Below the pieces are notes generated by a model, which did not search any database, was not told the DNA's origin, and saw nothing but the letters and a program-made list of their open reading frames with translations. Source: Argyresthia goedartella (taxonomy: Eukaryota; Arthropoda; Insecta; Lepidoptera; Argyresthiidae). Taken from it: 64,000 nucleotides of DNA. This document shows, piece by piece, positions 21,545 through 31,302 of the stretch (within the stretch, counting starts at the first letter, position 1; every line of letters starts with the position of its first letter). The position numbers and the translations under genes are program-made. Location of the stretch: NCBI GenBank assembly GCA_949825045.1, contig OX463824.1, forward strand, positions 24,722,501 through 24,786,500, read 5' to 3'.

Positions 21545-21720
21545 TCATAATTTTTTATTGCACAAACATAAATAAAAAGTTACATTTGCGGAAAACATAT
21601 GTACAAAGGCGAGCTTATCTTTACAAAAAGATTTTTCCCGCAAACTAAGGCATGATAGAAAAAATTACCATGAAAGGGTAGGCAGTGCACAAAATATAAT
21701 AACTTATCTTCAATAAATTA
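21545..21720 (-). mobile_element. LINE-J copy 3 (3' UTR only)
   Basis: Tail TTTTTTATTGCACAAACATA and signature TGTACAAAGGCGAGCTTATC, then AAGATTTTTCCCGCAAACTA, on the minus strand. More diverged than copy 2. Confidence 0.7.
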
Positions 21721-21724
21721 TAAA

Positions 21725-22349
21725 TAAATAAATAAAATATAATTAATTCATGACTCCGTTTGTGCCTCTGCCATCCCGTATGGGAAAAGTCGTGACGCTA
21801 TGTCATGTTGTCACCGATATCATCCCTCCACCCAACCCTTCACCCCTATTTCCAACCCGCTACCCAAGTTTAATCAAACATATCTAATCTAAACCCTTCC
21901 TTCTATCAACATAATCACCAGTAGCAAAATATATCCATCTTCCAAGTAACAGTATACCTCCTTAGAGACGCGCCGGCTTTAATAAGTCCATCCCCTAATG
22001 ACCACGGGCTTAAGGCACCCTCCTTAATTCCCCCCCCCCTCCCCCTTGCCCCCCGCCGCCCCCCTGTGCCCCCCTAAGACATATTTCATCGGCAACTCCG
22101 CCTTAACTAGAGCCTGGGGCGCCAAACTTTGCGCCGTTAGTCACGAATAAATATTAAACTCTAGACGCGCCTCGGGCGGGTAGTGGGAAGATATATCGAT
22201 GATATATCGAGGCTTCATAGTATGTAATTATACTGGGTTGTAACTATGCTGTAATTGGCTACTGTCCCGATACTCTAACAGATATAAAATCATGTCAGAC
22301 GATGAGACCTTGTGAACAAAAGGGCTTGTCAATATCAGCGTTGTAAATT
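21725..22349. other. Unassigned; motif R fragment and C-rich tract
   Basis: Motif R (TGCCTCTGCCATCCCGTATG) lies at 21770. A C-rich tract at 22027-22076 contains long C runs separated by T or G. A short palindrome TATATCGATGATATATCGA is at 22191-22210. No gene. Confidence 0.5.
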
Positions 22350-22618
22350 TTCAGAAAATTTTATAGGTATTATATTATTATGTAGGTACTCATTTATTTA
22401 TATGTGTAAATATCTCAGTAATTTATTATAAATTTATATCAATCTGATGTTTAGTTTTTTGTTATGTTGTGCATAATAGGTCTATCTCTTCGAATGAAAC
22501 TATGTTTTCCTGTCAGCCCTGGGTTTGCTGGAAGTAATCTCTATATAGAGATTAGCATGCCAACTGTATGTCTAATTATCCAATAATGTGTATGTGCAAT
22601 AAAGTATAAAAGAAGATA
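22350..22618 (+). mobile_element. LINE-J copy 4 (3' UTR)
   Basis: Contains GTTATGTTGTGCATAATAGG, CCTGGGTTTGCTGGAAGTAA, TCTCTATATAGAGATTAGC and GTGCAATAAAGTATAAAAG. Its 5' portion (TGTAGGTACTCATTTATTTA) matches LINE-J copy 5 closely, so these two are one subfamily. Ends where an RTE fragment begins. Confidence 0.8.
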
Positions 22619-22628
22619 TTATATTTAG

Positions 22629-22790
22629 AGATGGTCAGATGACATTGTTAAGGTGGCTGGAAAGCAGTGGACGATACTGACGGGTGACCGCAGCGAATGG
22701 CGTGCTTTGGGAGAGGCCTGTGCCCCGCAGTGGGGTGACAAGAGCTGATGATGAACATGATGATGATGATGACATTTAGAGACATAATTT
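22629..22790 (+). pseudogene. RTE-type LINE C-terminus and tail
   Basis: Open for 39 codons to a TGA at 22746-22748: RWSDDIVKVAGKQWTILTGD then RSEWRALGEACAPQWGDKS. This is the standard RTE ending (RW.DD..K..G..W......R..WR.LGEA...QW). A GATGAT tail follows (22748-22776). Strong 5' truncation. Confidence 0.8.
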
Positions 22791-22861
22791 TGTGTGAAAA
22801 AGACCATGATTTGAGAACAATGTGCTATCAACGAACGAACAAAAAACCGTTTCGACAGTTC

Positions 22862-23290
22862 ATTATAATCGGTCAAGTGCGGGCCGGACTCACACAAAGG
22901 GTTCCGTACCATCGTGCAAGAAAACATAACCACTGAAAATAATAAAACGAAAAGATATTAAGCGATAATAAAAAATAGAACCCCAAACCGAAACCGATAT
23001 CAAACCGATTGCGCCGCCACAACCATGTGGTAAGCCGTGTAATCTACAATCATATTTGAATCATGTTATGGTTTGTTACATCGCTGGGGGTGTTAGAACA
23101 GGACTTTTAAGGGGACCCTCTTTAATTTTTTAAATCTCATGTAGTTATTTATTTGCAACTGTAACGGCAACAGCAATACACATTCTGTGAAAAATTTAAA
23201 TGTCTACCTATTACGGTTAATGAGATACAACCCGCTGACGGATGGACGGACAGACGGACAGCGGATATTTAGTAACAGGATCCCGTTTGG
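22862..23290 (+). mobile_element. Repeat G, copy 3
   Basis: AATCGGTCAAGTGCGGGCCG, AAAGGGTTCCGTACCATCG at the left; ATTCTGTGAAAAATTTAAAT, GGTTAATGAGATACA and a GGACGGACAGACGGACAG tract at the right. The right terminal is degraded (AGGATCCCGTTTGGAAACC). Confidence 0.65.
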
Positions 23291-23599
23291 AAACCTTCGA
23301 GTACAGAACTCTAGAAAACGATTCCATCAAACTCATGTTTTACTTGTGGCTTTCGTCAATGGCGCTCAACTATACATTGGTAAAATAAAACATTACATCT
23401 AGATTAACAGTGTTATTTATAAAGATTCAATTTCCTTAAAACACTCATAATATGGAGTTAAAAAAGTCTTACAATCCGTTGACACAAAATTATGATTTAT
23501 TAAATGAAATTTGTATTTTAGTATCATTATAAACCTTCTTCAACTTAAAGTAGATCAGGCCTTCTATAATAGTTCGATAAACCCATTTTAGGCATTATC

Positions 23600-23915
23600 A
23601 CACATTGTCTTTGGTGTACACCAAATGCCAAAAGCAAACGTCAATCAGTTGTCAATGTATGAAATATGTTGTTTGTTTTTGGTAACAAATACAATGATCA
23701 CCAAAATATTTTTTTCCTACCCAAAATGGATAAATGAACACCAAAAGTTGCAAAAAATATCAGGGCAAAATACTGCGGTAGCTTAGGTGAAGGGTAAAGG
23801 GGGTGAGCGAAGCGAAGCCCCCTTTATCCTTCGTGTTAGGTTGAACATGTAAGAACAAAAAAAAAATACTTAAAACATAAACTTAAGTACACAAAACATA
23901 AAAAGAAGTCAACGC
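23600..23915 (+). mobile_element. MITE II, copy E, with shared core
   Basis: The left flank has TTTGGTGTACACCAAA (16-bp palindrome), then GGTAACAAATACAATGATCA, CCAAAATATTTTTTTCCTAC and GAACACCAAAAGTTGC. The core starts at 23761 (CAGGGCAAAATACTGCGGTA) and includes a hairpin made by AAGGGTAAAGGGGG and CCCCCTTTATCCTT. It ends near AAAACATAAAAAG. CACCAAAA sub-terminal repeats mark this family. Confidence 0.65.
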
Positions 23916-24217
23916 AGAGGGTGCCAAAATTTTGTAGATAATAAACACAGAGTAAGTTAGCAAAGTTTCTTTCACCTGACATGAATAATATATGATGATA
24001 TGAATCATAGAGGAGTTAAGCAAATTTCGTTATTGAGAGAAATGAATTGTAATTATGCAGGTATTCATAGAACCTCAGATGAATGAAACTCTTTGTTGCT
24101 GTTGACCATGTTTATCAATTTGTAAACCTCAGGTGAAGGAAACTCTTTGCGCTTCAAATAGACAGTGATCTCTAACAAAAACTTTTGCGTAATCTTCCCG
24201 ATTATGAAGTCTGTATC

Positions 24218-24315
24218 TTACCACAAAATAATAAACTCCTGTTGAAACACTTGTTTGAACACAAAAATGTTAATGCATTTAACGTTTGCTTTGAGGTTAA
24301 ACTTTGTGTAACATT
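24218..24315 (+). mobile_element. Repeat N, copy 1
   Basis: TACCACAAAATAATAAAC, GTTGAAACACTTGTTTGAAC and GTTTGCTTTGAGGTTAAAC. Matches 47912-48003 and, inverted, 58200-58312. Class unknown. Confidence 0.55.
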
Positions 24316-24418
24316 TTCTTTAGAAACACGGATAATCTGGTAACATGTAAAACGTGGGTGAGTAGACATACATAATGTTTGTCGCCACTCCTTTTCCGAT
24401 ATGATAAATACGCATATA

Positions 24419-24480
24419 CGTTGTTTCTGGCCCCACACTAGGATACCTTGTGCCGTGGGAACCAGAAACAGCGGCGTCAC
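24419..24480 (-). mobile_element. SINE-B copy 3 (body fragment, inverted)
   Basis: GTTTCTGGCCCCACACTAGG and CCGTGGGAACCAGAAACAGC are the SINE-B body read in reverse. It lies head to head with copy 4 (24485 onward), so the region folds into a long imperfect hairpin. Confidence 0.75.
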
Positions 24481-24484
24481 AAAC

Positions 24485-24695
24485 ATACCGGTCTTGGATG
24501 TTTTTATGTGTGTGACGTCGCTGTTTCTGGTTCCCATTGCACAGGGTATCCTGGTGTCGGGCCAGAAGCAATGTATGTGCCTGTATGTAAATGTTTATGT
24601 TTATTGGTGTGTGACGTTGCTGTTTCTGGTTCCCACGACACAAGGTCTGGGGCCAGAAGCAATGTTTGTGCCTGTATGTAAATGTTTATTATATA
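24485..24695 (+). mobile_element. Two SINE-B bodies in tandem (copies 4 and 5)
   Basis: Copy 4 reads GGTCTTGGATGTTTTTATGT, GACGTCGCTGTTTCTGGTTC, AGAAGCAATGTATGTGCC. Copy 5 starts near 24600 with GTGTGACGTTGCTGTTTCTG and has a short deletion (ACACAAGGTCTGGGGCCAG). Both lack the tRNA-like head. Confidence 0.75.
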
Positions 24696-25158
24696 CTTTA
24701 TTGCATATACACATTAGTGGACAATTACAAACATAGTTAGTATACAAAGGCGTGCTTATCTCTATATAGAGATTTCTTCCAGCAAACCCAGGGCTGACAG
24801 GGAAAAATAGTTTCATGCGAAGGGATAGACCTATTATGCACAACATAACAAAAAACTAAACATCAGAGTGACTTTAATATATTTATAATAAATTACTTAG
24901 ATATTTACACATATAAATAAATGAGAACCTACATAATAATACCTATAAATACAATATATAAATATCAATAAATACCAATACAATATATAAATAAAATATA
25001 ATCTACTACATAAGAGAAAGGTAATGTTCCTTCAAACTACTTTTGAAGATGTTAAGAGATGGACTGTCCCTGACGGTGCTGGGGAGTTTGTTCCAGAGCT
25101 TGATAGCCCGGAGTCGGAACCCATGTTCATATGCGACAGTTTTATGTTGCGGTGTTTA
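24693..25158 (-). pseudogene. LINE-J copy 5: last ~45 codons plus full 3' UTR
   Basis: On the minus strand, from 25158: TPQHKTVAYEHGFRLRAIKL, then WNKLPSTVRDSPSLNIFKSS and LKEHYLSLM with a stop, without a frameshift. This aligns with the LINE-J copy 1 C-terminus. The UTR matches copy 4. The tail with TTTATTGCATATACAC (AATAAA on minus) is at 24700. A SINE-B fragment adjoins its 5' truncation point. Confidence 0.8.
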
Positions 25159-25159
25159 T

Positions 25160-25290
25160 GATTATATGGTGCGTGACGTCGCTGTTTCTGGTTCCCACGA
25201 CACAGGGTATCCTAGTGTGGGGCCAGAAGCAAAGTATGTGCCTGTTTGTTTATTGTTGAATGCTTACAGACATCCAAGACCTGGTGGGGT
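25160..25290 (+). mobile_element. SINE-B copy 6 (headless)
   Basis: GACGTCGCTGTTTCTGGTTC, CACGACACAGGGTATCCTAG, GTGGGGCCAGAAGCAAAGTA, then a TTTGTTTATTG end. Downstream, to 25510, GAGCCATGGACCGAAACGC precedes the minisatellite. Confidence 0.75.
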
Positions 25291-25510
25291 ATTTTTCTTG
25301 TCAGGATCGGGAGCTCTCGCTTGCGAGCAGAGCCATGGACCGAAACGCCTTTTATTTTTTTGTTGGAGGGGAAAAAAATGGAATTACCCATGCCCAGGAG
25401 TCAGACCTCCCTGCTATGTCCCGGTCCCCACATATTGAGCGGGCATCAGCTCGTGTGCTATACGGACTCAAAACAACCCCTTTGTGTTTACAGTTGTCTT
25501 ATTAAGAATT

Positions 25511-25925
25511 AACTGTGAGCCATGGGGTAAGAAGTAACTGTGAGCCATGGGGTAAGAATTAACTGTGAGCCATGGGGTAAGAATTAACTGTGAGCCATGG
25601 GGTAAGAATTAACTGTGAGCCATGGGGTAAGAATTAACTGTGAGCCATGGGGTAAGAATTAACTGTGAGCCATGGGGTAAGAATTAACTGTGAGCCATGG
25701 GGTAAGAATTAAATGTGAGCCATGGGGTAAGAATTAACTGTGAGCCATGGGGTGAGAATTAACTGTGAGCCATGGGGTAAGAATTAACTGTGAGCCATGG
25801 GGTAAGAATTAACTGTGAGCCATGGGGTAAGAATTAACTGTGAGCCATGGGGTAAGAATTAACTGTGAGCCATGGGGTAAGAATTAACTGTGAGCCATGG
25901 GGTAAGAATTAACTGTGAGCCATGG
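25511..25925. repeat. 25-bp minisatellite, 17 units, no indels
   Basis: Units of AACTGTGAGCCATGGGGTAA+GAATT start every 25 bases from 25511 to 25911. Only a few substitutions are seen (GAAGTAAC in the second unit, AAATGTG at 25711, GGTGAG near 25751). Just before (25310-25345) and just after the array, the sequence GAGCCATGGAC..CCGAAACGC occurs, so the unit probably grew from that motif. Confidence 0.95.
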
Positions 25926-26117
25926 ACAGACCGAAACGCGTCAGAGCCTCATGATAGCTGAGACACATTTGACAAGAAACTAATAGGTACTTCTCCTTCT
26001 TTGGGTAGAGTTAAGAGTATTTTGGAGTAAGTGCCACTTGTGTCGAACGAGGTGATGAGATAACTCACAAATATGCATGAGTCACAAAATTATATCAATG
26101 ATACCGGAATTAAGAAT

Positions 26118-26446
26118 GGCAACAAATATAATGATCACCAAAATATTTTTTTCCTACCCAAAATGGATTAATGAACACCAAAAGTTGCAAAAAATATCAG
26201 GGCAAAATACTGCGGTAGCTTAGGTGAAGGGTAAAGGGGGTGAGCGAAGCGAAGCCCCTTTTATCCTTCGTGTTAGGTTGAACATTTAAGAACATCAAAA
26301 AATACTTAAAACATAAACTTAAGTACACAAAACATAAAAGGAAGTTTGGTGATAATTTATCCAAACACAATTTGGTGGACATTTATCCATTCTGGCCGTC
26401 ATTTCGAATTTATTGGTAGTAAAATAGGTACGTTTTTGGTAATCGT
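26118..26446 (+). mobile_element. MITE II, copy F (most complete), with shared core
   Basis: Left GGCAACAAATATAATGATCA, CCTACCCAAAATGGATTAAT and GAACACCAAAA. Right TTTGGTGGACATTTATCCAT and TACGTTTTTGGTAATCG, the imperfect complement of the left. The core (26198-26297) is nearly identical to that in copy E. No coding frame. Confidence 0.7.
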
Positions 26447-26920
26447 TTAAACACAAGCCATTAAGAATAGCCTAGCTTTACCTACCATATATTTTGTTCA
26501 AAGGCATGTAGATATGTCCTTTACAAAAAAAAAACTAACAAAAAAAACCCTTCACTCGTCCTCAATGTAACAGCAAGTACTAATAGTCATATTTAATAAT
26601 TTATGGATGTTGCGCGCAGTCTGCCAAGCAATATATTAGTCTTAGCCGATGCACCCCCACTTCTCAAAAGTGCCCCCCTCAGTCTTCAAACACCCCTCCT
26701 GTATCCACCCCCCGCCTTGGTACCCCTGTGCCCCTGTAGTTCCGCCCCCCACCGCCCGTATTAGCTGACTGAGGGCGTCAATCCGAAAGTTCGCGACCCT
26801 GTTCGATAATTCTGATATTGCGCCGATACAGTTTTGTCGGCCATTGTGGCCGTGTCCAAAGTTGCGCTTTGGTTATATTGTGGTTGCATTGAGCGGTGTT
26901 TGCGGCAGTTTATTTCTTTT
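26447..26920. other. No gene; C-rich tract
   Basis: 26653-26752 is strikingly C-rich on the plus strand, with runs of CACCCCC, GCCCCCC and CCACCCCCCGCC. Otherwise unremarkable. Confidence 0.5.
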
Positions 26921-27380
26921 ATCTACACACGTATCATAAACCCTCTTTACTGCGTCTAAAAACCGCACGTTAAGACCAGCATAATATAAAACTATTTGAT
27001 AAAAACTCATTTTTTATCTGAAAATTTGTAATGACCATAATGTACAAAAATTTGTCAAATTATGACATTCAAATTTCGAACGCCGACGCCCGCCTGCGTT
27101 CCGCACCTACTTTGTCTGTGGAATTGGTACTACAGAACAAGCTAAACAACTGCAGAGCAATGATCAATTCCACAATGCCGGTCGAACATGCGGTTCCGGA
27201 ACACATGAAAGAGAGCTTATGATATGTGTGTAGATAAACTAGTGTATGTAACTGTACATAATTAGGCATTAAAACTCTCGAGTGATATTATTATGAAACT
27301 CGCCTTGGGCTCGTTTCATAAACCCACTCTCGAGTATTATTAATGCCCTCCATTATGTAGCAGTCACATAAACTACTATT
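26921..27380 (+). mobile_element. Repeat M, copy 2 (complete)
   Basis: Starts ATCTACACACGTATCATAAA and ends GTCACATAAACTACTATT. The centre holds an open frame at 27031-27222 (63 codons, SNADARLRSAP..QNKLNNCRAM..TMPVEHAVPEH) and an antisense one at 27069-27269. Near the right end a palindrome built on ACTCTCGAGT..ACTCTCGAGT, with GGCATTAAA and TTAATGCC outside, encloses ATGAAACTCGCC. No terminal inverted repeat and no Helitron CTRR end, so class unknown. Confidence 0.75.
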
Positions 27381-27752
27381 ATTCCTTCGGATATGACGAA
27401 TTTACGGAATGCTGCTGAAATAGTGAGTACGATAACAGCGTGCATTCCAAAGTAACACATAAATCGGTACAAGCACACGCTTGTAACTGGTACGGGCAAT
27501 GTTCAAAGGCATCCTGTAAGTAAGACTATTAGAGGGACAAATGACCCAATTTCCTACAGCGTCGGTTGCTGGCACCCCTCAGTCCTTCGCGGGGAGAGGG
27601 GAGGGGGGGGGGGTTCCAACCCCTTGGTCGTCTTCCTGACGATGGTTGACTGTATAGGTATATTGTGTATGGAAATTCAAAGAATATTTAGCGGCGGCTT
27701 GATTCCGTTTATCTTGACAAATCGCGATTTCCTTCGAAATCAAAGCAATCCC

Positions 27753-27898
27753 TTAAAGCTGGGTCCAGACATGTTCTTGGTTAGAGGCGTACCACCTTGC
27801 CGTACCGAGCGGGTGTCCAAGCAAGCGTTCTTGGATCGCGACGCTGATACTAAACGGAGGTACGTTACGGACAACACAACATGTCTGGACCCACCTTA
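27753..27898. mobile_element. Small MITE with TGGGTCCAGACATGTT ends
   Basis: AAGCTGGGTCCAGACATGTT at the left and AACATGTCTGGACCCACCTT at the right form a 20-bp inverted repeat with one mismatch. The element is about 142 bp. TTA lies at the left edge and the right end also reads TTA, but the duplication cannot be separated from the TIR. No coding frame. Confidence 0.78.
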
Positions 27899-28604
27899 GA
27901 ATGACAGCTTGTGTGAAATCATTGCATACTGTAGCCTTATCATGTAATTCTGACATCTAGGAATTGCAATCGCTTTCGAAAAATTTATCAAAAATTTGAG
28001 CTGTCTTTTATTGCAATTTGGTTTGTTTACATGCGATGTTCTGATTGGTTCATTTTTCAAAGCGATGGACTCCCTATACATTTCATAATAATATGATAAC
28101 GCTACACAGCTTTCAACACAGCTACACAGATTTGAAAGCTATTGCGATTGATTTTAGGGAAATAATAAACTGCACATCAAAAATACTGAGTTTTTTTATT
28201 GGAAAAAACATTTATGAAACTCTATTCTACCCCATTCTCCGAAGAGCTCATTATATGTCGGAATGGTACAAGTATGTATATGGTTAAAAGCTGTAACACT
28301 ATCTGGCTTACACAGGGTAACTTACTGCTATTCATTAATTCCCGTATCTTAACATTTTCACGTATAACAAACCAATTAACTTAATTTTCTTCACCCCTCT
28401 ATATTCAGCGTTGTATCAATAAACTCAAACAAGCTTTCATTAAAACTTGTATGGTTTTTAAAGCGAGAACTTGGTTTCATTAGCCGTGTATGCATTGTGT
28501 ATTGTTTCCTGGCTGAAACTTGATGCGAATTTGTAAACTTTCGCTGAACAAACTATGCTGCATCCTAGCCCGTTCGCTAATAGCATTTATGACTAGCTTT
28601 TGCC
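27899..28604. other. No gene; MITE I end fragment
   Basis: 28156-28192 (AGGGAAATAATAAACTGCAC, ATCAAAAATACTGAG) is one terminal repeat of MITE I without a partner. Short AT-rich frames around it are not supported. Confidence 0.5.
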
Positions 28605-28745
28605 TATGGCTTCATAACACAAACATTTATGTTGTGCACAAAGGTCTACCTGTTGAAAATTATATGCTGTCCATCCAAGGTTTGCTGGAAGAATGCTCTT
28701 GTTGGAGCTCGTAAGCTCGCTTTTGTACAATATTTTTAATATTTA
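28605..28745 (+). mobile_element. LINE-J copy 6 (3' UTR fragment)
   Basis: GTTGTGCACAAAGGTCTACC, CCAAGGTTTGCTGGAAGAAT and GTAAGCTCGCTTTTGTACAA match the LINE-J 3' UTR. The polyadenylation end is missing. Confidence 0.7.
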
Positions 28746-28881
28746 GAAAGGCACTGCATCGACGCTACAACAAATTAAACGCTATCAAAACAAACATTAG
28801 GGTCGGAGACGTCCAATAACTTATCCCGCAATTTTTTCTTGAGTATCTGCAATATACCTACTCTTTTACAGTTTTATCCAC

Positions 28882-29103
28882 TTTGCCAGAGGCAATTGTA
28901 AGGAGAGCGACATCTTCGGGAGTAAAGTAAAAGGCTTGCTAATTTATTATAGGGAATCCTAGCTTATATACTAAGTTGGTACATGTTATTAATGACGTGC
29001 ATAATACATAGTGCGTGATGAATATAAATATACCTTATCTGTGACGGTCGTCAACTTATATTAACATTACGTGAAAATATGACTAACATTGTCGACTGGC
29101 ACA
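28882..29103 (-). repeat. 3' LTR of the small LTR element
   Basis: 222 bp. Lacks about 25 bases present in the other LTR (after AAAAGGCTTG) and differs at scattered sites, so the insertion is not brand new. Contains TATATAAG on the minus strand (28973-28980), a TATA-box candidate. Confidence 0.85.
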
Positions 29104-30096
29104 GATACTCCCCCCATTAGGGAAAAAAATAAATGAATGTGCTTATAGCAATGGAAAAAATCTAACTTAGATACCATAAGAAACTTATCAACTGCAATAA
29201 TAACTAGTAGTATTTTAATAAACATAAAACCAGATCTTAATTGTGCATTCTTTAACTTAATCTATTTTTATATCTAAGGAAAGTTATTGTTTAATAAAAC
29301 TAGACAGTAATAGAGCATATTTCAACTTAATCTAAAGGTAACACTTACACGAATTAGGAAATAAAGGAACTACGGTTATGTGAATTCTACATAAGTTTAA
29401 AGAATAACATAATATTTACCTACAGGCGAGTCTTGTGTCTGGCCGCACACTACATAAAATAAACTTAAAACTGGAAAACAGAAAGACACTAGGATAATGG
29501 GGCTTCGCGGTTAGTAAACTAACCTAACCTATAACTGGAAAAGATCCGCAGGAGAGTCGTCTGATGCTGCAGCCGTCCATGTTTTTCAGGAATCGATGTG
29601 TCAATTTACATCGCACGTCGTTGAAGTTGTAATCACTGTTTGTTTATAATTGCGACCGTACCTACACAAGGACGATTGTGCTGAATCAGCGTCAGCATTA
29701 AATCTGTAACCTTGGCTGTAGGCAGTCAATGATCTCGTACGTCATATGTACGTGCGTGCTCTTCACTCTTGAGTGAATATTAAGTTGTCAATTGATGAAA
29801 TTTGTGTGCCTAAAAACCTTGGGATTTGGCAACAAAGGGCACATCTTGTACACCAATCGTTTATATATAAATATATATCTCTCTCTCTCTTCAGTGATTT
29901 GATTATTCTTCGTGGGCTGTTCTTACTGGGTGATTAGGTATATCGATGATGTTTCAATACTCTTCTGGGGGCTGGAACGGCTTCCTATGTCTTGAACTTG
30001 AAAAACTGCTTGCTGTGAATGAATTTGCCGACGCGTTCGTTTCTGCTGGTGCGAGCTCCATTTTGATAAATCAGCAGTCGGCTGATTATCGGTTCA

Positions 30097-30285
30097 TTAT
30101 TCTTGCGGAATCTTGAGTTCGGTGCGGGAAATCTTCAGTTGAAATCTTTTGGCTTCTGGTCCGTCATGGCTTGCTTGATGTCGTCTTGGTTGCCGAAGTC
30201 GGGGCTCGGCGATCTTGGACGAAGTGATTCTTGCTTGCACTTCTAAGGTGGCAGCACACGGAGTTTTCTTCGCGGCTGGGTCCAT
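30097..30285 (-). CDS. 62-codon frame after the LTR leader, possible gag remnant
   Basis: On the minus strand the first ATG after the putative primer site (30285, about 45 bases inside the element) opens MDPAAKKTPCAATLEVQARI and ends LKISRTELKIPQE before a stop. The position suits the start of a gag gene, and the peptide is basic, but there is no recognisable gag domain or zinc knuckle. It may be a remnant or a chance frame. Confidence 0.4.
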   Translation of the reverse strand: MDPAAKKTPCAATLEVQARITSSKIAEPRLRQPRRHQASHDGPEAKRFQLKISRTELKIPQE

Positions 30286-30331
30286 GCTGCTATTACCGAA
30301 TGTTGCTGATGTTCAAAAGTCGGGTCACCAC

Positions 30332-30578
30332 TTTGCCAGAGGCAATTATAGGGGGAGCGACATCTTCGGGAGTAAAGTAAAAGGCTTGAGATGCGCGCAA
30401 ATACCAGACTAGACTAATTTATTATAGGGAATCCTAGCTTATATACTAGGTTGGTACATGTTATTAATGACGTGCATAAGATATAGTGCGTGATAAATAT
30501 AAATATACCTTATCTGTGACGGTCGTCAACTTATCTTAACATTACGTGAAAATATGACTAACATTGTCGACTGGCACA
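30332..30578 (-). repeat. 5' LTR of the small LTR element
   Basis: 247 bp; includes ATGCGCGCAAATACCAGACT, absent from the other copy. TATATAAG on the minus strand lies at 30438-30445, placing a possible promoter upstream of the leader at 30331 and below. Confidence 0.85.
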
Positions 30579-30829
30579 TCCACACCCGTGTCATAAACCC
30601 TAATACATGCATAAAGCGTGCAAAAACCTCAAGTTACGACCAAACAGATAAACTGTTTTTAGAGAAAGTATTTCTTATCTGTGAAAATGTTATTATTGCT
30701 TCATAATAACATCGAATTAGATGTTCTAATTTCATTCAAATTTGGAACATCTCTGAAAAACAAAGCAATTTAATTTGACCTCAATTCTAATATCACTCGA
30801 GATGATGTTCTATTCGAAATTAAATGTCA

Positions 30830-30933
30830 ATGCCCCAATGCCAGTCGTAACATGCGGTTCCTGATCACATCATAGAGAGCTTATAATATGTGTGTAGATA
30901 GTTAGGCATTATGTAACAGTCGCATAAACTACT
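30830..30933 (+). mobile_element. Repeat M, copy 4a (3' part)
   Basis: AATGCCAGTCGTAACATGCG, GAGAGCTTATAATATGTGTG, then a terminus AGTCGCATAAACTACT. Lacks the CTCGAG palindrome. It is followed within a few bases by the start of another M copy, head to tail. Confidence 0.65.
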
Positions 30934-30936
30934 TTT

Positions 30937-31302
30937 ATCTAGACACGTATCATAAACCTTCTTTACTGCGTCCAAAAACCGCACGTTACGACCACAATAA
31001 TAATATACTACTTGGTAAAAACTCATTTCTCATCTGAATATTGATACATTGTGACCATAATGTGTCAATATTTCGGCATTTTATGACATTCAAATTTCGA
31101 ACGCTTATGCTTCAATACCGGTCGAACATGCGGTTCCTGAACACATCAAATAGAGCTTATGATATGTATGTAGATAAACTAGTGTATATAACTGTATATA
31201 ATTAGGCATTAAAACTCTCGAGTAGTATTATTCCCTCTCTCGAGTTTTAACCCACTCTCGAGTTTTAATGCCCTCCATTATGTATCAGTCAAAACTACTA
31301 TT
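30937..31302 (+). mobile_element. Repeat M, copy 4b
   Basis: Starts ATCTAGACACGTATCATAAA, contains CCAAAAACCGCACGTTACGA, lacks most of the central frame, carries three CTCGAG sites near 31218-31262, and ends AAAACTACTATT. Confidence 0.7.

Larger units (their letters stand above)
28877..30583 (-). mobile_element. Small non-autonomous LTR retrotransposon with TSD
   Basis: Direct repeats at 28882-29103 and 30332-30578 flank 1,228 bp of unique sequence, and TCCAC lies immediately outside both ends (28877-28881, 30579-30583), a 5-bp target duplication. On the minus strand each LTR starts TGTGCCAG and ends CTGGCAAA. The 5' LTR is followed by GTGGTGACCCGACTTTTG, a plausible tRNA primer site (TGG start), and the 3' LTR is preceded by the purine-rich AATGGGGGGAGTATC. 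No protease, reverse transcriptase or integrase is encoded. Total 1.7 kb, so it depends on another element. Confidence 0.85.

Noticed and set aside
26921..27380. Repeat M as a Helitron (it begins with A then TC)
   Set aside because: The end reads ACTACTATT, not CTRR, and the hairpin is not directly at the 3' end.
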